Notes: generated by a model not told the origin, from the letters alone. Counted from the first letter of the stretch, positions 24,730 to 36,374 are shown. The stretch is 64,000 bases of DNA from Inia geoffrensis (GCA_036417435.1 CM070900.1:115917315-115981314), one strand, 5' to 3'. Made by a program: numbers and translations.

Positions 24730-26024
24730 ATGAATGTGAATTGTATACAGTAGTAGATTCATTATATATGGAGATATATTTAATCTATGTAAATTATATA
24801 TTTCAAATTTATTTTACTGATATTTATTTGTTTTCAGAGCTATAAACTTAAATACCCTTAGTGACCACTCATACCTGATGAGTATATAGTTCTTGATTAA
24901 ATAGCCATTTTGCTGAAATACTATTTGTAAGTAAATTTTTCACTGACCAAATGAAAATTAAAAGTTATATACTATAGTACTCTAGAGAAAGCCCTCTACA
25001 TGTATTTATCAATAAATAGAAGTGTCTTAATCAATTATAACTTGTCAAGGAATATAATTATAAATTTCTGGGATCCTGGCAGTGCCAAAATGTTTCTGGA
25101 GTTACATATTTTCATAACTCTAATAGATCTCCAAACCTAATCTCATCTTGAAGCCAGAAAACATACTAAAGTGTTTGTGGTTAGTTTGATTTGTGGACTA
25201 TTTGGCCCTCTGCAAATTTCGTAACTAGCAGCAAATCTCGTGGCTCCATTCTAGGGCCAAACCTCATTCTGGCATGCTACCATAGTTCAGTCATTTCTTT
25301 GAGAAGATGTGTTCTACTATTCAACCAAATAATTTTCAAGTGAATGCTGGTAATAACAACTAGGAACAAAGGGAGAATATCCCGTATTAACTTATACTGC
25401 ATAACTGTACATTAGCTACTATTGTATTAAGTCTCATAGTGTTTTCCTGAGGTGCATTTTTTATATTAGGGTGCCTCCTTCTTGAAATCAAGAGCTAAAA
25501 TTTGTCATATTTTTTTCCTCCCTTCTTTTCAACCAATACTTATTTAAATATTTAGGCCAGGAGGCCAGACACTTTGTTATAGAAGATTTTACACATCCCA
25601 GGCATGATTCAGAAAGAAAATGTAAATCATTTTTCTGCTGATTTTCTAGGCTCAGCTTCTTTTCTATTATCCCAGTTATCCCAGAGCATTTACAAATCTC
25701 TGGGCATGAAATTAGTAAATAAGCGTAGTGTTTGAGATACCATATTCATGAAATAAAAATAAATTCATTTCTTATATAGTTAGTAAATTTAGTTAATATC
25801 AGCTGTAAACACAAATATTAGGTCATTGATATAATAGTTCTATATTTCATTCCATTATTTTATATACATCTTTGTTTGATTTTAATGAGTTCACGCATAA
25901 TTTTGCATACCAATTTATCATCTGTCATTACTTTGTAAGCATTTGCTATGTTGTTTGCACAGCTATCATTTTTACAGAATACATAAAACTTTATCTGGTG
26001 AATGTCCTATACGTTTCTTGTTGT
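24730..26024. other. Unassigned AT-rich sequence
   Basis: No repeat was assigned with confidence. No open frame of note. Confidence 0.4.
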
Positions 26025-26042
26025 TAGACATTTCATTATCTA

Positions 26043-27331
26043 TTGGGTTGGCCAAAAGGTTCATTTGGTTTTTTCTGTAAAGTGGCTCCAGTAGCGCTTA
26101 GTTGTCTTTAACTTCATTCGAAACAATTTTGTTAGACTGTACTGTGACAGCTGTCATATCAGCGTGCATTGAAAAAAAAAAAACTCATCAAAATTGGTGA
26201 ATTTTTGTGTAGCCATTTTAATATTGAAGATGAAAGAAAAAAGCAACATTTTTGGCATATTATGCTTTATTATTTCAAGAAAGATAAAAATGCAACTGAA
26301 ATGCAAAAAGGATTTGTGCAGCGTATGGAGAAGGTGCTGTGACTGATTGATCGTGTCAAAAGTGGTTTGTGAAGTTTCGTGCTGGAGATTTCTCGCTGTA
26401 CAATGCTCCATGGTCGGGTAGACCAGTTGAAGTCGATAGCGATCATATCAAGACATTAGTTGAGAACAATCAACATTATACCACGCGGGAGATAGCCGAC
26501 ATACTCAAAATATCCAAATCAAATGTTGAAAATCATTTGCAGCAGCTTGGTTATGTTCATCTCTTTGGTGTTTGGGTTCCACATAAGTTAAGCGGACAAA
26601 AGCCTTCTTGACCATACCTATGCATGCGATTCTCTACTTAAACATAACAAAAATGTTCCATTTTTAAAACAAATTGTGATGGATGATGAAAAGTGTATAC
26701 TGTACAATAATGTGGAATGGAAGAGATCGTGGGGCAAGCAAAATGAACCATCACCAACCACACCAAAGGCCGTGTTCATCCGATGAAGGTGATGTTGTGT
26801 ATATGGTGGGATTGGAAGGGAGTCCTCTATTATGAGCTCCTTCCAGAAAACCAAACAACTAATTCCAACAAGAACTGCTCCCATTTAGACCAACCGAAAG
26901 CAGCCCTCGATGAAAAGTGTCTGGAGTTATTCAACAGAAAACGCATCATCTTCCATCAGGATAACCCAAGACCGCATGTTTCTTTGATGACCAGGCAAAA
27001 AACTGTTACAGCTTGGCTGGGAAGTTCTGATTCATCCACCATATTCACCAGACATTACACCTTCAGAATTCCACTTATTTTGGTCTTTACAAAATTCTCT
27101 TAATGGAAAAAATTTAAATTCCCTGGAAGACTGTAAAAGACACCTGGAACAGTTCTTTGCTCAAAAAGATAAAAAGTTTTGGGAAGATGGAGTTATGAAG
27201 CTGCCTGAAAAATGGCAGAAGGTAGGGGAACAAAAGGGTGAATACATTGTTCAATAAAGTTCTTGGTGAAAATGAAAAATTTGTTTTTTATTTTTACTTT
27301 AAAAACCAAAGGAAGCTTTTGGCACACCCAA
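26043..27331 (+). mobile_element. Full-length mariner (Tc1/mariner, cecropia-like) element
   Basis: The 5' end 'ttgggttggccaaaaggttc' and the 3' end, whose reverse complement is 'ttgggtgtgccaaaagcttc', form imperfect terminal inverted repeats of about 30 bp. Both ends abut TA (26041-26042 and 27332-27333), the mariner target duplication. The length of 1289 bp is the usual full length. The transposase similarity and termini resemble the group that includes primate Hsmar1 and ruminant mariner copies; the exact subfamily needs a search. The element sits in the 3' end of an older LTR (see 27334-27740). Confidence 0.93.
26168..27257 (+). pseudogene. Mariner transposase, broken
   Basis: Cut-and-paste transposase acting in the nucleus on its own terminal repeats. 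The remains are in order: an N-terminal helix-turn-helix part including 'FVKFRAGDF', then 'SGRPVEVDSD', 'TTREIADILKISKSNVENH' (second helix-turn-helix), 'WVPHKLS', then the catalytic core with 'MDDEK' (first Asp), 'IIFHQDN' (second Asp) and 'HPPYSPDITPSEFHLF'. At the place of the third catalytic Asp this copy has Glu (PSE instead of PSD). The presumed start codon reads ATT at 26168. Damage consists of one nonsense codon near 26348 and about four frameshifts (near 26334, 26600, 26780, 27003). The natural stop TAA is at 27255. It cannot make an active enzyme. Confidence 0.9.
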
Positions 27332-27333
27332 TA

Positions 27334-27740
27334 TTTTTGCATAGGAAACTATCCCCCAAAATAATAGCTTAAAAGGCAATTATTTTGTTTAACCCTGATT
27401 TTGTGGGTCAAGAATTGAAACAGCATACCTCAGGGACATCTTATTCCTGATCCATAGAGTCTGGGACCTTTGTCAGTATTGCTCAGAGGTGCCTAGTCAG
27501 ACACTCTGTGGCAGTTTTTCTACATCGGTCCACTCCACACCTGACCTGATCAGCAGTAAATCCTTCCCAGGTCGATCCTTACCCTGCAGTGGATACTGAT
27601 TTGCCTTCCATTCCTGAAATGCTGCTTCCACCCCCACCATCTCAGGGCTTACTGAGATGCCTCATCTATTCACATGGTACCCGCACAGTGTGGCTTCAGA
27701 CCAAATAACCTAGTTTCATGATAAATGAGGTGTTACAATA
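27334..27740 (-). mobile_element. MaLR/ERVL-type LTR 3' part, antisense, host of the mariner
   Basis: Reverse strand reads 'attgccttttaagctattat' and 'gggggatagtttcctatgc', the closing segment of an MLT1-like LTR. Its last bases lie on the other side of the mariner: reading minus strand, the sequence resumes at 26040 with 'gataatgaaatgtc', so the joined end resembles 'gcaatagataac' seen at 16442. The mariner thus split the LTR at its TA. The 5' limit of the LTR (about 27740) is uncertain. Confidence 0.6.
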
Positions 27741-28417
27741 GACACTAGCATATGGTATGTTACTGGCCTTAACATATATACCTCACCCAGAAGCAGCTGG
27801 CTGAAAAGAATACTGGAAAATGCTTATCTAAGGTACCAACTCTGGAATTTGTCCTCTGTCCTCCATGATTTGATATATTTACTAAATGTATGGTCATCAT
27901 CAGGTACTGTGAACTTAATAGAGTAATATTTGGGTTTTGAGAAAAGGAAATGAGGTATCATTAGCCCTTTTCATCACTGTACCTTGTGGCTCAGTTGTGG
28001 AATTGTTTGATTCTCATCTCCATGGTCTTGCATTCTGCCCAGGTATGAGATTCTGTTGTCCATGTGTATTCTTTTTGCCAGGGTATACACTTCAAGTTCC
28101 ACTGCACTTGCTGCTCTGACCACCATATCATATTCTACTCATATATCCACGTGTCATGAGGTTAACTTCTCTGATTTCACCATGAGTGACGGTCATTTTT
28201 CCTCTGGTATTGTTGAAATATTCTGGTAAAGTCTCTTCCATTAAATGCAAAGTTAAATCCTACAAAAGACAAGTAAGAACTATATATGGCAAAGTGGAAA
28301 GCAGAGAAAAGAGAAAGGAATGCTTTTTGTATTCCCCCCCCCGCCCGCATTTTACCTGTGACTGTCAAGGCTTTTGATTAAAAATGGCAACTAGCCTTTG
28401 AGAAAAACTGATCTAGT
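27741..28417. other. Unassigned sequence
   Basis: No repeat was named with confidence, although a retrovirus-like internal fragment in antisense cannot be excluded around 27770-28160. A C-rich tract lies at 28334-28348. Confidence 0.35.
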
Positions 28418-28640
28418 TTACAGTTCCATCAGGAATATGCAAGAATGCCTGTTTCACTGCACCCTTGCCACCAATGAGTATTAAAAAAATGCTTGGTAGA
28501 CAAAAATACTGTTGCCTTAATCTAAAATATTTTAGTACTAATATGATTAGACATTTTGCATATGTTTAGTGGACGTTCATAAAGTTCCTTCTTTGAATGA
28601 ATGTAATGTCATTTGCCCAACCATTTTATTGGGGCATTCT
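28418..28640 (-). repeat. L1M 3' UTR fragment, antisense
   Basis: The order 'cagttccatcaggaatatgc', 'gcctgtttcactgcaccctt', 'gattagacattttgcatatg' and 'gcccaaccattttattgggg' is the reverse of an old L1M 3' UTR. Confidence 0.75.
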
Positions 28641-31600
28641 AGACATCTTCAACATTCAGCGAGAACTGGCTTTGAGAACTACATTGCTTACCACTCAGAG
28701 AATGAAACACACACACAGACATATAGACAGATACACATTTGCAGATGGTCAGTAGTTCCTGAAATATTACATGTCTTACCTACATTTCATCTCTCATAAA
28801 CAGTAGTTAACTGTTTCATAAGATTATTACATAATGTTATAATGACCTAATTAATAGTAGAGGAAGAAGAAGTACATACTTTTTAAATAAAAGTAAAGGT
28901 AAAGTAAAATGAGGAAAAGCTACACAACATATTGGTAAATTTAAAAGCACATAACATAAAATCAGAATTTCTTGGTCTCTGAGCTACACCTTAGAAGTAC
29001 ATGAGGCACATTAGGAAGATGAATCAGAGTATTATGTACTATTTTATAAATCCTGCTTATGAGTGACCTAAATACAGCTGTTCCCAAGTGACCTGAGAGA
29101 GACAGCTTCCAAGGGTTGGTAAAGTTACAGCCATGTAACAGAGTTACATCAGTAGTTCTTAAAAACCTTGCCCTGAGAGGGCCAGCATGATTGTGGCCGG
29201 GGGGGTGGGGGGGCAAAGACTGTAAATATAGCCTGGGTCTTACTGTCTCTGGAAACACATCATGAATCAACACAACACTCTTCTGGAGCTGACTTCCTCG
29301 TAATGTGCCTCCAGGTTATCAGCCCTTAGAAACCTGGAGCCACAAGATGACATTTAACTTTGAAGTCTCTTCTTTGAATTTAGCAAAGCAAGTACTAATG
29401 AGGTACAGAAGCTAGGATAATAATTGCAAAAAATATTAGTTAGTACTCTTGCAGTTCCAACAGAGGCTAGTGAAGTTACCAAAGAGCAAGAATTCACATT
29501 TGATCATAAGCTAATTGAAGAATCCTTCTTGACTTTTTAAAGTAACCAAAAGTAATGAAAAATTAAGGGTTTAAATGGCAAAGCAAATTTGAGGAACTTA
29601 ATAGCTGCTAAAAATATTTAGACTTAAAATATCATTTAAAAAATAGTTTTCCTTTCCTCCAACTCTAAGAACATGGTATTGGTACTAGTATTGTGGTATT
29701 TCCCATATACTGCCATATATTATATTATGATCAGTTCCTTACCAGATTGTATGTTTTGTGGGAATCAGGTCTAGGGTCCACGAGACATTCACCTCTATAG
29801 TCACTGTTGCCTTTTGAATATGTCCTGATCAGGGCTAAATAGACGAGTACCACATTCATTAATGACTACCATTTAAGAAAACAAACAAGGTTGTTTTGTT
29901 TTATTTTTTACCGACTTAACTACTTCTCTATACTTCTATATACTTGTGTAAAGTACTTCATAAATTTTAAGAAGCTGTAAATACTTTGGAAATCACCATT
30001 CTTGTACATTTGAAGGGTAATTTGTTAAATCATCAGAAATGTAAGAATCTGAATATAAAATGGGCTTAACCGTGTCTTCTATTGTGAAAAAGTGAGAATG
30101 CAATCAAACATATATTTTAATGTCTAACATTATATTTGTCTGAAATATTTCACAATAAAATTAATTTAAAAAGAGATTTGAATATGCCATTTTCAAGTCA
30201 AATTTTTATTTTAACAAACATAAAGAATATAGCTGCAGTCTTTGTACTATTTTGGATGATAAAGGAAGAAGGCATTTGACATTTGGAATTTTGAATTAGG
30301 CAATAAGGTTTTCGTGGCACTAATTATAAAGTAGGTTGTTATATGATTTTAATTCCAAAGCATGTGTTACCTGTTGCTCTTTTAATGTCTGTGGCTTGGT
30401 AGTACTTTGAGGAGGGTGAAAAGACCAAATTATAAAGGAGAAAAAAAAAAAGCAGTCCTAGCTGTTTTACCAATGTGTATTAACACTGAAATTTTTCTTT
30501 TTCTTTCTTTCTTTTTTTTAAATTATCACCCTGTCAAAATTAAATGTGCAATTCACAGGAAATTTAAATGCTAGTTAAAATATTTCAATATAGTTAAGGT
30601 CTCTTTGAATTTCCAGATGCATTATTTCTGCAGTAAATTTTATAAAATGCAAAATTAATTTAATTTTTTGTATTATACACTATTTACTCACTTTGGGTCT
30701 ATCATCCTAACAGTAGTGTTTGGTACTTCTTGGCTATTTTGTTAAACAGGAGCTTTTCTTTATTTTAAATTCTCTAACAAAGGATTTGTTTCCCTAATTC
30801 AAGCAAAATACCTGAATTTTTTGCCTGTTACCTGCATCTTTTTGTTCTACTTGTGTCTGTGTTTGAAGTTAAATGTCTATACCATATTACCTATATCTAA
30901 ATGGTCTGATGGAAGTGAAATAGGATTTTGTAACTTCAAAGAACAGTATAAGAGACGGGTAAAGAACAGGGTAACAGAAATTCAGAAGGAAACAGATTGT
31001 TCTCCCTCAGGGAAAAGTAAAAAAAAAAATTTGCAAAAGAACTGGTCTCTTTTTTTAATCTGTGGGATGAAAACGGTAACCATAGAAATAACAATAAAAC
31101 TTTGGCTTCCTTGTCAGAGAATATCTCCTGGTGAATGACAATCCTTGATACTATTTTTAGATCTCTGACCTTATAGCCTTTCCCAATATTTTAGAATTTC
31201 TAGAAAGAATACATCTGTGCCATTCATGGACTAGCAATTTGGCCTGAAAATTGAAGGAGAGCTAAAAATTTGAACTTCTTACAGAGATAGAATATATGAT
31301 ACAAAGCATAACAGTCAGCTTTCTATAGGGGATGGGAGAGGAGAAGAAAGGGTTGAGACTCATTCCTTACTCATATCCTTACCGGTTACGTTCTTTCCGT
31401 TCATAAGGCATAAAAACTCCTTGACCAGTTTAAGAGAAAACTTAATGGAAGAACAGAAAATTAGCTTATGAAATTTAGGAAAACAAGTAACCCAGACTTG
31501 AAAGTAGGAACTAAACTGCTGCAAAAGAATTTTGTACATTTTTCTTTCCAGAATGCTATTCTTACTGAGAGTTTACTCTGCTGACTCTTGGTCTTGGGGT

Positions 31601-31646
31601 TTTTATCTACCAAACATCCTGGAAGAGAGTCAGAAGGGATCAAGTC
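28641..31646. other. Unassigned AT-rich sequence with a G-rich knot
   Basis: Nothing recognised over about 3 kb, except a G7-T-G7 tract at 29199-29213 and A runs near 30441 and 31019. The 105-codon frame at 30821-31138 has no motif. Confidence 0.4.
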
Positions 31647-31666
31647 AAATCAGGTTGCTACTCCTG

Positions 31667-31872
31667 GTGCTTCCCTGGTGGCGCAGTGGTTGGGAGTCTG
31701 CCTGCCAATGCAGGGGACACGGGTTCGTGCCCTGGTCCGGGAAGATCCCACGTGCCACGGAGCGGCTGGGCCCGTGAGCCATGGCCGCTGAGCCTGCGCG
31801 TCCAGAGCCTGTGCTCTGCAACAGGAGAAGCCACAACAGTGAGAGGCCCGCGTACAGGGGAAAAAAAAAAAA
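31667..31872 (+). mobile_element. CHR-type tRNA-derived SINE, sense (short form)
   Basis: Sense copy, 206 bp, starting 'gtgcttccctggtggcgcag' and ending in an A run. It is flanked by near-perfect target duplications: 'aaatcaggttgctactcctg' at 31647-31666 and 'aaatcaggtgactactcctg' at 31873-31892 (two differences over 20 bp). The CpG-rich head and body are well kept. It has the tRNA-like head and the internal Pol III boxes listed separately. Confidence 0.96.
31676..31732 (+). promoter_or_regulatory. Internal Pol III promoter (A and B boxes) of the SINE
   Basis: The A box lies in 'ctggtggcgcagtggt' (about 31675-31690) and the B box in 'gggttcgtgccc' (31721-31732). The spacing of about 40 bp is tRNA-like. 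The B box differs from GGTTCGANNCC at one place, so activity is uncertain. Confidence 0.7.
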
Positions 31873-31892
31873 AAATCAGGTGACTACTCCTG

Positions 31893-32139
31893 AATCAATT
31901 TTCTGTGACCAACCACAAGTTCAGGAAGGATGAATAAAACCAATCAGAGAAACTCTGCTACCTGCACCCCCTACTTGGGAGACAGTTCCCGGGGAAGGGA
32001 GAAACATTTGTGCAGAGCCATCATTTTAAAAGGCACTGCCAGGATATCCATATGATTAGGGTCAACATTCAAAACTACCATGCTCAGGTCATAAATTACT
32101 AAACAGACCTGAGTATAGCAAAACCAGTGACTCCACTGC
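31893..32139. other. Unassigned sequence
   Basis: Short stretch between the SINE's target site duplication and the L2 relic; nothing recognised. Confidence 0.4.
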
Positions 32140-32310
32140 TAAAGAAATTCATTCATTTATCCACTCATTAATTTATTTACACATTAATTAAGCATTTATT
32201 ATGAAAGAGACATTATGCTATATAATTAGGATATAAAAATGAGTGAGATACAACCTTAGTTTTTAAGAGTTTACGGTTTACTGAAAAGAACAAAACTTGC
32301 ATGTATTAAA
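32140..32310 (-). repeat. L2 LINE 3' end, antisense
   Basis: Blocks 'attcattcatttatccact', 'aagcatttattatgaaagag', and 'gtttttaagagtttacggtt' are the reversed L2 terminus. Confidence 0.65.
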
Positions 32311-33283
32311 AATAAACGTAAAATCTTCAATGATAAGAATAATTAAAAATGTTAAGCAGTGAATTTAAGTTTGAGGGGAACAGAATGCATTTTATGTATT
32401 CATATTCTCCTAAATTCAGTGTGACCAGGACTCTCCCAGGATCCATATTTAAAGCAAGCATAGCAGATCCTGTCTCTTGCATCTGTGTCTGTGTTCATAT
32501 GCTATGGGTTTCCTGCCTCTCTCTGTTGCACTCATGTCACTTTTATTTTCAAATGAAAGGCCTTGGTTTTCAGATTAGATTTAAGTGTCCTCCCAAAGAA
32601 GATCTCTCTGATTTCCATATCACGTCCGCCTGCAAATTATTGGTGCCTAAAATTTCCCTATGGCACAGTTGTATCTACTGTCCCCAAGAAGAGAACAGAA
32701 ATGAACAATACCATGATAACAGTAATGTTTTATTTTTTCAGTTTTGTAGAATGAAAAGAAAAAGTAGAATGCAAAGGAAGTTTTTTAATCTCCTTCTTAT
32801 GTCTAGCATGACACCTACCTGAGGCCCGTGCAGGGACTAACAGATGTAAAAGCTGAATGAATTTTTTCATAAATACAATGTGTTGATTTTTTTCTAAAAG
32901 TTGTTAGGCTTGTGTCCACCTTCTGCAATTAGAAATATGAATGTAATATGGCTGGTTTGCATTTACTGCAATAATTTAATTCCTGTTTAAAGAGGAGTGT
33001 TCCATATATTTGAAATCATGCAGTGAAGTATCAATACTTTCATATTCAGATACATGTGTATTTTCTTATTCAGTAATGATTTTGTGTCTACAAGACAATG
33101 TCTCTGTATAATAAGAAATGTGTATTTTACTTAAACATCTGATGTTATATAAAATCACCTGATGTCAAAATACTTACCTACTGTGATTTGAAAAGGATAG
33201 CTCTAGAGAAACTATATGTAAATAATAAATAAACATAAGGATTTTAATAAAAGGAATTGAAGGTTGGTATATATTCAGTTTTA
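32311..33283. other. Unassigned sequence with a 157-codon chance frame
   Basis: The longest frame here (32349-32822, plus) shows no domain, no signal peptide that fits a family, no splice context and no homologous repeat. Read as chance. The rest is AT-rich and unassigned. Confidence 0.4.
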
Positions 33284-33617
33284 CAGTTGGCCCTCTTTAT
33301 CAGCGGGTTCAGTGCCCGTGGAGTCAACCAACAGTGGATTGAAAATATTACAAAAAAATCCAGAAATTTCCAAAAAGCAAATCTTGAATTTGCTTCATTG
33401 CCAGCAACTATTTACATAGCATTTCCATTGTATTTACAACTATTTACATAGCATTTACATTGTATTAGGTATTACAAGTAAACTAGAGATGATTTAAAGC
33501 ATACAGGAGTGAGTATACATAGGTTATACGCAAATAGTAAAACATTTTATGTAAGAGGATTTGGGTGTCTGCAGGAGATACTGGAACAGATCCCCCACAG
33601 ATCCTGAGGGACAACTG
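33284..33617 (+). mobile_element. MER2-like (pogo/Tigger-related) DNA transposon, complete
   Basis: Terminal inverted repeats 'cagttggccctctttatca' and the 3' end '...ctgagggacaactg' are bordered by TA on both sides (33282-33283 and 33618-33619), the target duplication of the Tigger group. Inner blocks 'ggattgaaaatatt' and 'gatgatttaaagcatac' match MER2. It is a non-autonomous element with no coding capacity and depended on a Tigger transposase. It carries an extra tandem copy of a 32-bp segment. Confidence 0.9.
33405..33468 (+). repeat. 32-bp tandem duplication inside MER2
   Basis: Two adjacent copies, 33405-33436 and 33437-33468, each beginning 'caactatttacatagcattt', differ at two positions. 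The MER2 pattern has one such block, so this is a local duplication after or during insertion. Confidence 0.85.
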
Positions 33618-33619
33618 TA

Positions 33620-33849
33620 CGTGTTGTGAAATGATCATCATGCTAAATCCAGTTAACATCCATCACCACACATAGTTGCAGAGTTTTTTCTTACGATGAG
33701 AACTTTTAATATCTACTCTATTACACACTTTCAGATATATAGTACAGTACTATTAACTTCAGTCACAGCGCTATACGTTGTGTCCCCATGACTTATTTAT
33801 TTTATAACAAGAAGTTTGAACCTTTTGCCACCTTCACCCATTTCTCCTT
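33620..33849 (-). repeat. L1M 3' UTR fragment, antisense
   Basis: Blocks 'gttaacatccatcaccacac', 'ctattaacttcagtcacag' and 'cttatttattttataacaag' follow the reverse of an L1M 3' UTR. It borders the MER2 element on the left and a CHR SINE on the right. Confidence 0.7.
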
Positions 33850-33863
33850 TGTCTTTAATTTTT

Positions 33864-34143
33864 TTTTAATTAATTTATTTTTGCTGTGTTGCGTCTTCGT
33901 TTCTGTGCAAGGGCTTTCTCTAGTTGCGGTGAGTGGGGGCCCCTCTTCATCGCAGTGCGTGGGCCCCTCACTGTCATGGCCTCTCTTGTTGCGGAGCACA
34001 GGCTCCAGATGCGCAGGCTCAGTAGTTGTGGCTCACGGGCCTAGTTGCTCCTCGGCATGTGGGATCCTCCCAGACCAGGGCTTGAACCCGTGTCCCCTGC
34101 ATTGGCAGGCAGATTCTCAACCACTGCGCCACCAGGGAAGCCC
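33864..34143 (-). mobile_element. CHR-type tRNA-derived SINE, antisense (medium form)
   Basis: Antisense copy of 280 bp ending 'cgccaccagggaagccc'. Target duplication 'tgtctttaatttt' at 33850-33862 and 34144-34156, identical over 13 bp. Frames on this stretch (128 codons at 33788-34174) are SINE-derived. Confidence 0.93.
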
Positions 34144-34259
34144 TGTCTTTAATTTTAACCATCATGAATTTTAAGTTTAATTTTAATCATCATCTTTAAT
34201 TTGAGGGAAACATCCATGAATAAATATAATGGGTAATTATGTAGGGGAAGACAGTAGTA

Positions 34260-34470
34260 CAATGTGAGGAGGCAGAGCGTGAGTCCTGAAGTCAGACTGT
34301 AGGGCATTTGCTTAATTTCTCAGTGTTTCATTTTCCTCACCCATAAATAAGAATTATAGTAACACCCACTTCCTATGGCCCTTGAGGACCTTAAATGGAA
34401 TAATACATATAAAGTGCTCAAGACAATACCTGTCATGTAAAAAGCAGTCATGAATATTAGCTATGACTAT
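34260..34470 (+). repeat. MIR SINE, sense
   Basis: Near full-length MIR: 'gagtcctgaagtcagactgt', 'tttcattttcctcacccata', 'ttaaatggaataatacatat' and 'atacctgtcatgtaaaaagc'. Confidence 0.85.
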
Positions 34471-34554
34471 TATATTCTATGAGGCAATTAGCATAATTTT
34501 TAGAAATATTTTTTCATTTACATAAGTCTTAGTTTTCACCATTTTAAACTCTTC

Positions 34555-34990
34555 AATATACGTTCATTTAGCAAATATTTTTCCAGTACATATATTATGA
34601 CTGTTAGACTATATTATATACTTTATTAGATATTGGCAACACAAAGATGGCTGCTCCATTCAGAGAGCTTAAGAACTAAACTAGGGAGGCAGTTTGTGAC
34701 AAAAAAATCCATTACAGTATCATAACTGGAATGGTGGAAGTAGGCATGGGATGCCATTGGGATGCATGGGAGATAGTGATATCTCAAATTTCCCTGTGTG
34801 TAAGTAACCAGAAAGGCTTCAGAGAGTAGTTGCCACAAGCTGAGTCTTTAAATCTTGCAGTGTGTTCAGCCAAATGTTGGCTGGGAGAAAGGTTGAAATC
34901 TAAGTAGGTGAAACATCATGGGCAAGAGGGATAAAGCATTGTAGTGAACTTTGGGAATTGTAAATAATTTTCTAAAAACTAATGTACAAA
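34555..34990 (-). repeat. L2 LINE 3' region, antisense
   Basis: Reverse-strand order of L2 from the terminus ('atttagcaaatatttttcca'), to 'cattcagagagcttaagaac' and then 'ggcttcagagagtagttgcc' and 'ggcaagagggataaagcatt'. Diverged but consistent. Confidence 0.65.
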
Positions 34991-35144
34991 AAGATGGAGA
35001 GAGATAAAGCTTGATATTTGAGCAGAGTCGTTTCTTGTGCAGTCTTAACAGCCGTGCTAAGAAATCTGAGCTTGGAGACCATACATACCTGATACAGCGA
35101 GACTTATTTAGAAAGTTAAATTCAGTGAATTTAGTTTACTTATT

Positions 35145-35285
35145 GATTAAATTTATTTTTATCCTCTGTCTCCTCCCACTAGAATGTAAACTCAAGAAAG
35201 ACAAGGATTCTCATCTTTGTCCCCCAGCATTGAGTAGTGCCTGACATGTGACAGATGTTCAATAAATATTTGCTGAATAAATTGA
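35145..35285 (+). repeat. L2 LINE 3' end, sense
   Basis: Reads 'ctcccactagaatgtaaact', 'gtgcctgacatgtgacag' and 'gttcaataaatatttgctga', the classical L2 terminus. Confidence 0.88.
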
Positions 35286-36135
35286 AATTTCAACAGTCCA
35301 GGTAAAAGGAAATGAGAGTCCGAATGAAAGTAGTATTATTGAAGCCCCAAAAAATAGATTTCAAATGTCAGAATTTATGACTGATTAGATAATGGTGAAG
35401 AAACCAGAGACTTTTTTAGCAAATACTCAGTGTCCAAATTGAATATTATATCAGTTCCTGAAAGGGTTATTTAAGAGGAGAAAAGTCTGGTGTGAAGAGG
35501 AAAGTGGTCAGGGCATATAGGAGTTTAGTTTTTGACTAGTTGTTCTTGAGGGACATATAGGTGGGGAACTTACAGATGTCCAGGAAGTACTTAGTTATAT
35601 GGTTCTCAATATTATTATGGTTATATTTAATGAATTTGTGAAGATATTTAAATCCAACATCTGAATGAACGTCCAGCATCTCCAACCAGGTATCAGTAAC
35701 TGCTGAATGTCTAGTACTGTGTATTTTTCCCTATTTCCCTTACCCCTTTCCACTCCTCTGACCCCTTTGCTCTGCTTACTCTACTTATGTCTTTAACATA
35801 TATATATTTATTATATATTAATTATTAATATATATTACTCTGACTAATGTGCTCTGACTATAACTTGAATTATTGCTATCCCAGGTGTAAAGAATGTATT
35901 ACGTCTAGTAGTAAATCAGAGATGATAAAATTAAAGGTTTTTAGATAATTGGCTATCTTTTCTGAGCTTGTTCTGGTATAAATGTTTTAAAAAACATTTT
36001 ACACTTTAAAGCATTTGGGTAAAACTTTCTCTTGCACAGAAATACAGGATTATCCATTCAGCGTGTGTATTTTTTATTTGACTCTGATACATTCCACTAA
36101 ATCAATTGCATGGGCCCTAGTTGAACCAGCTCCTT
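35286..36135. other. Unassigned AT-rich sequence
   Basis: Nothing recognised. An AT-alternating tract lies at about 35798-35835. Confidence 0.4.
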
Positions 36136-36302
36136 TTGTTTTTTATTGTTTTGTTTTTACATCTTTACTGGAGTATAATTGCTTTACAATGGTGTGTTAA
36201 TTTCTGCTTTATAACACAGTGAATCAGCTATACATATACATATGTTCCCATATCTCTTCCCTCTTGCGTCTCCCTCCCTCCCACCCTCCCTATCCCACCC
36301 CT
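36136..36302 (-). mobile_element. 5'-truncated L1 3' end, antisense
   Basis: Same L1 3' UTR blocks as at 14040: 'tttactggagtataattgc', 'cacagtgaatcagctatac', 'ccctccctatcccacccc'. It breaks off after about 165 bp, a strong 5' truncation. The target duplication was not resolved. Confidence 0.85.
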
Positions 36303-36374
36303 TTGGATCTAAATGTCTCTGCCATAACGAACACTGTACTTTGTAAGGGAATATAGGAATTTATATTTGTATAG

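Noticed and set aside
31667..31740. Possible tRNA gene
   Set aside because: The tRNA-like head with A and B boxes continues into a SINE body and A tail and has target duplications, so it is a retroposon.
32349..32822. 157-codon open frame on the plus strand
   Set aside because: No domain, no splice structure, biased to chance-like composition, and contains an overlapping second frame at 32563-32754.
33788..34174. 128-codon open frame and similar frames at 16485-16823, 17081-17423, 24413-24845 and 31532-31883
   Set aside because: All lie in or across CHR SINEs. Their shared peptides ('PADAGDTGSCPGPGRSH' type) only reflect repeat copies.
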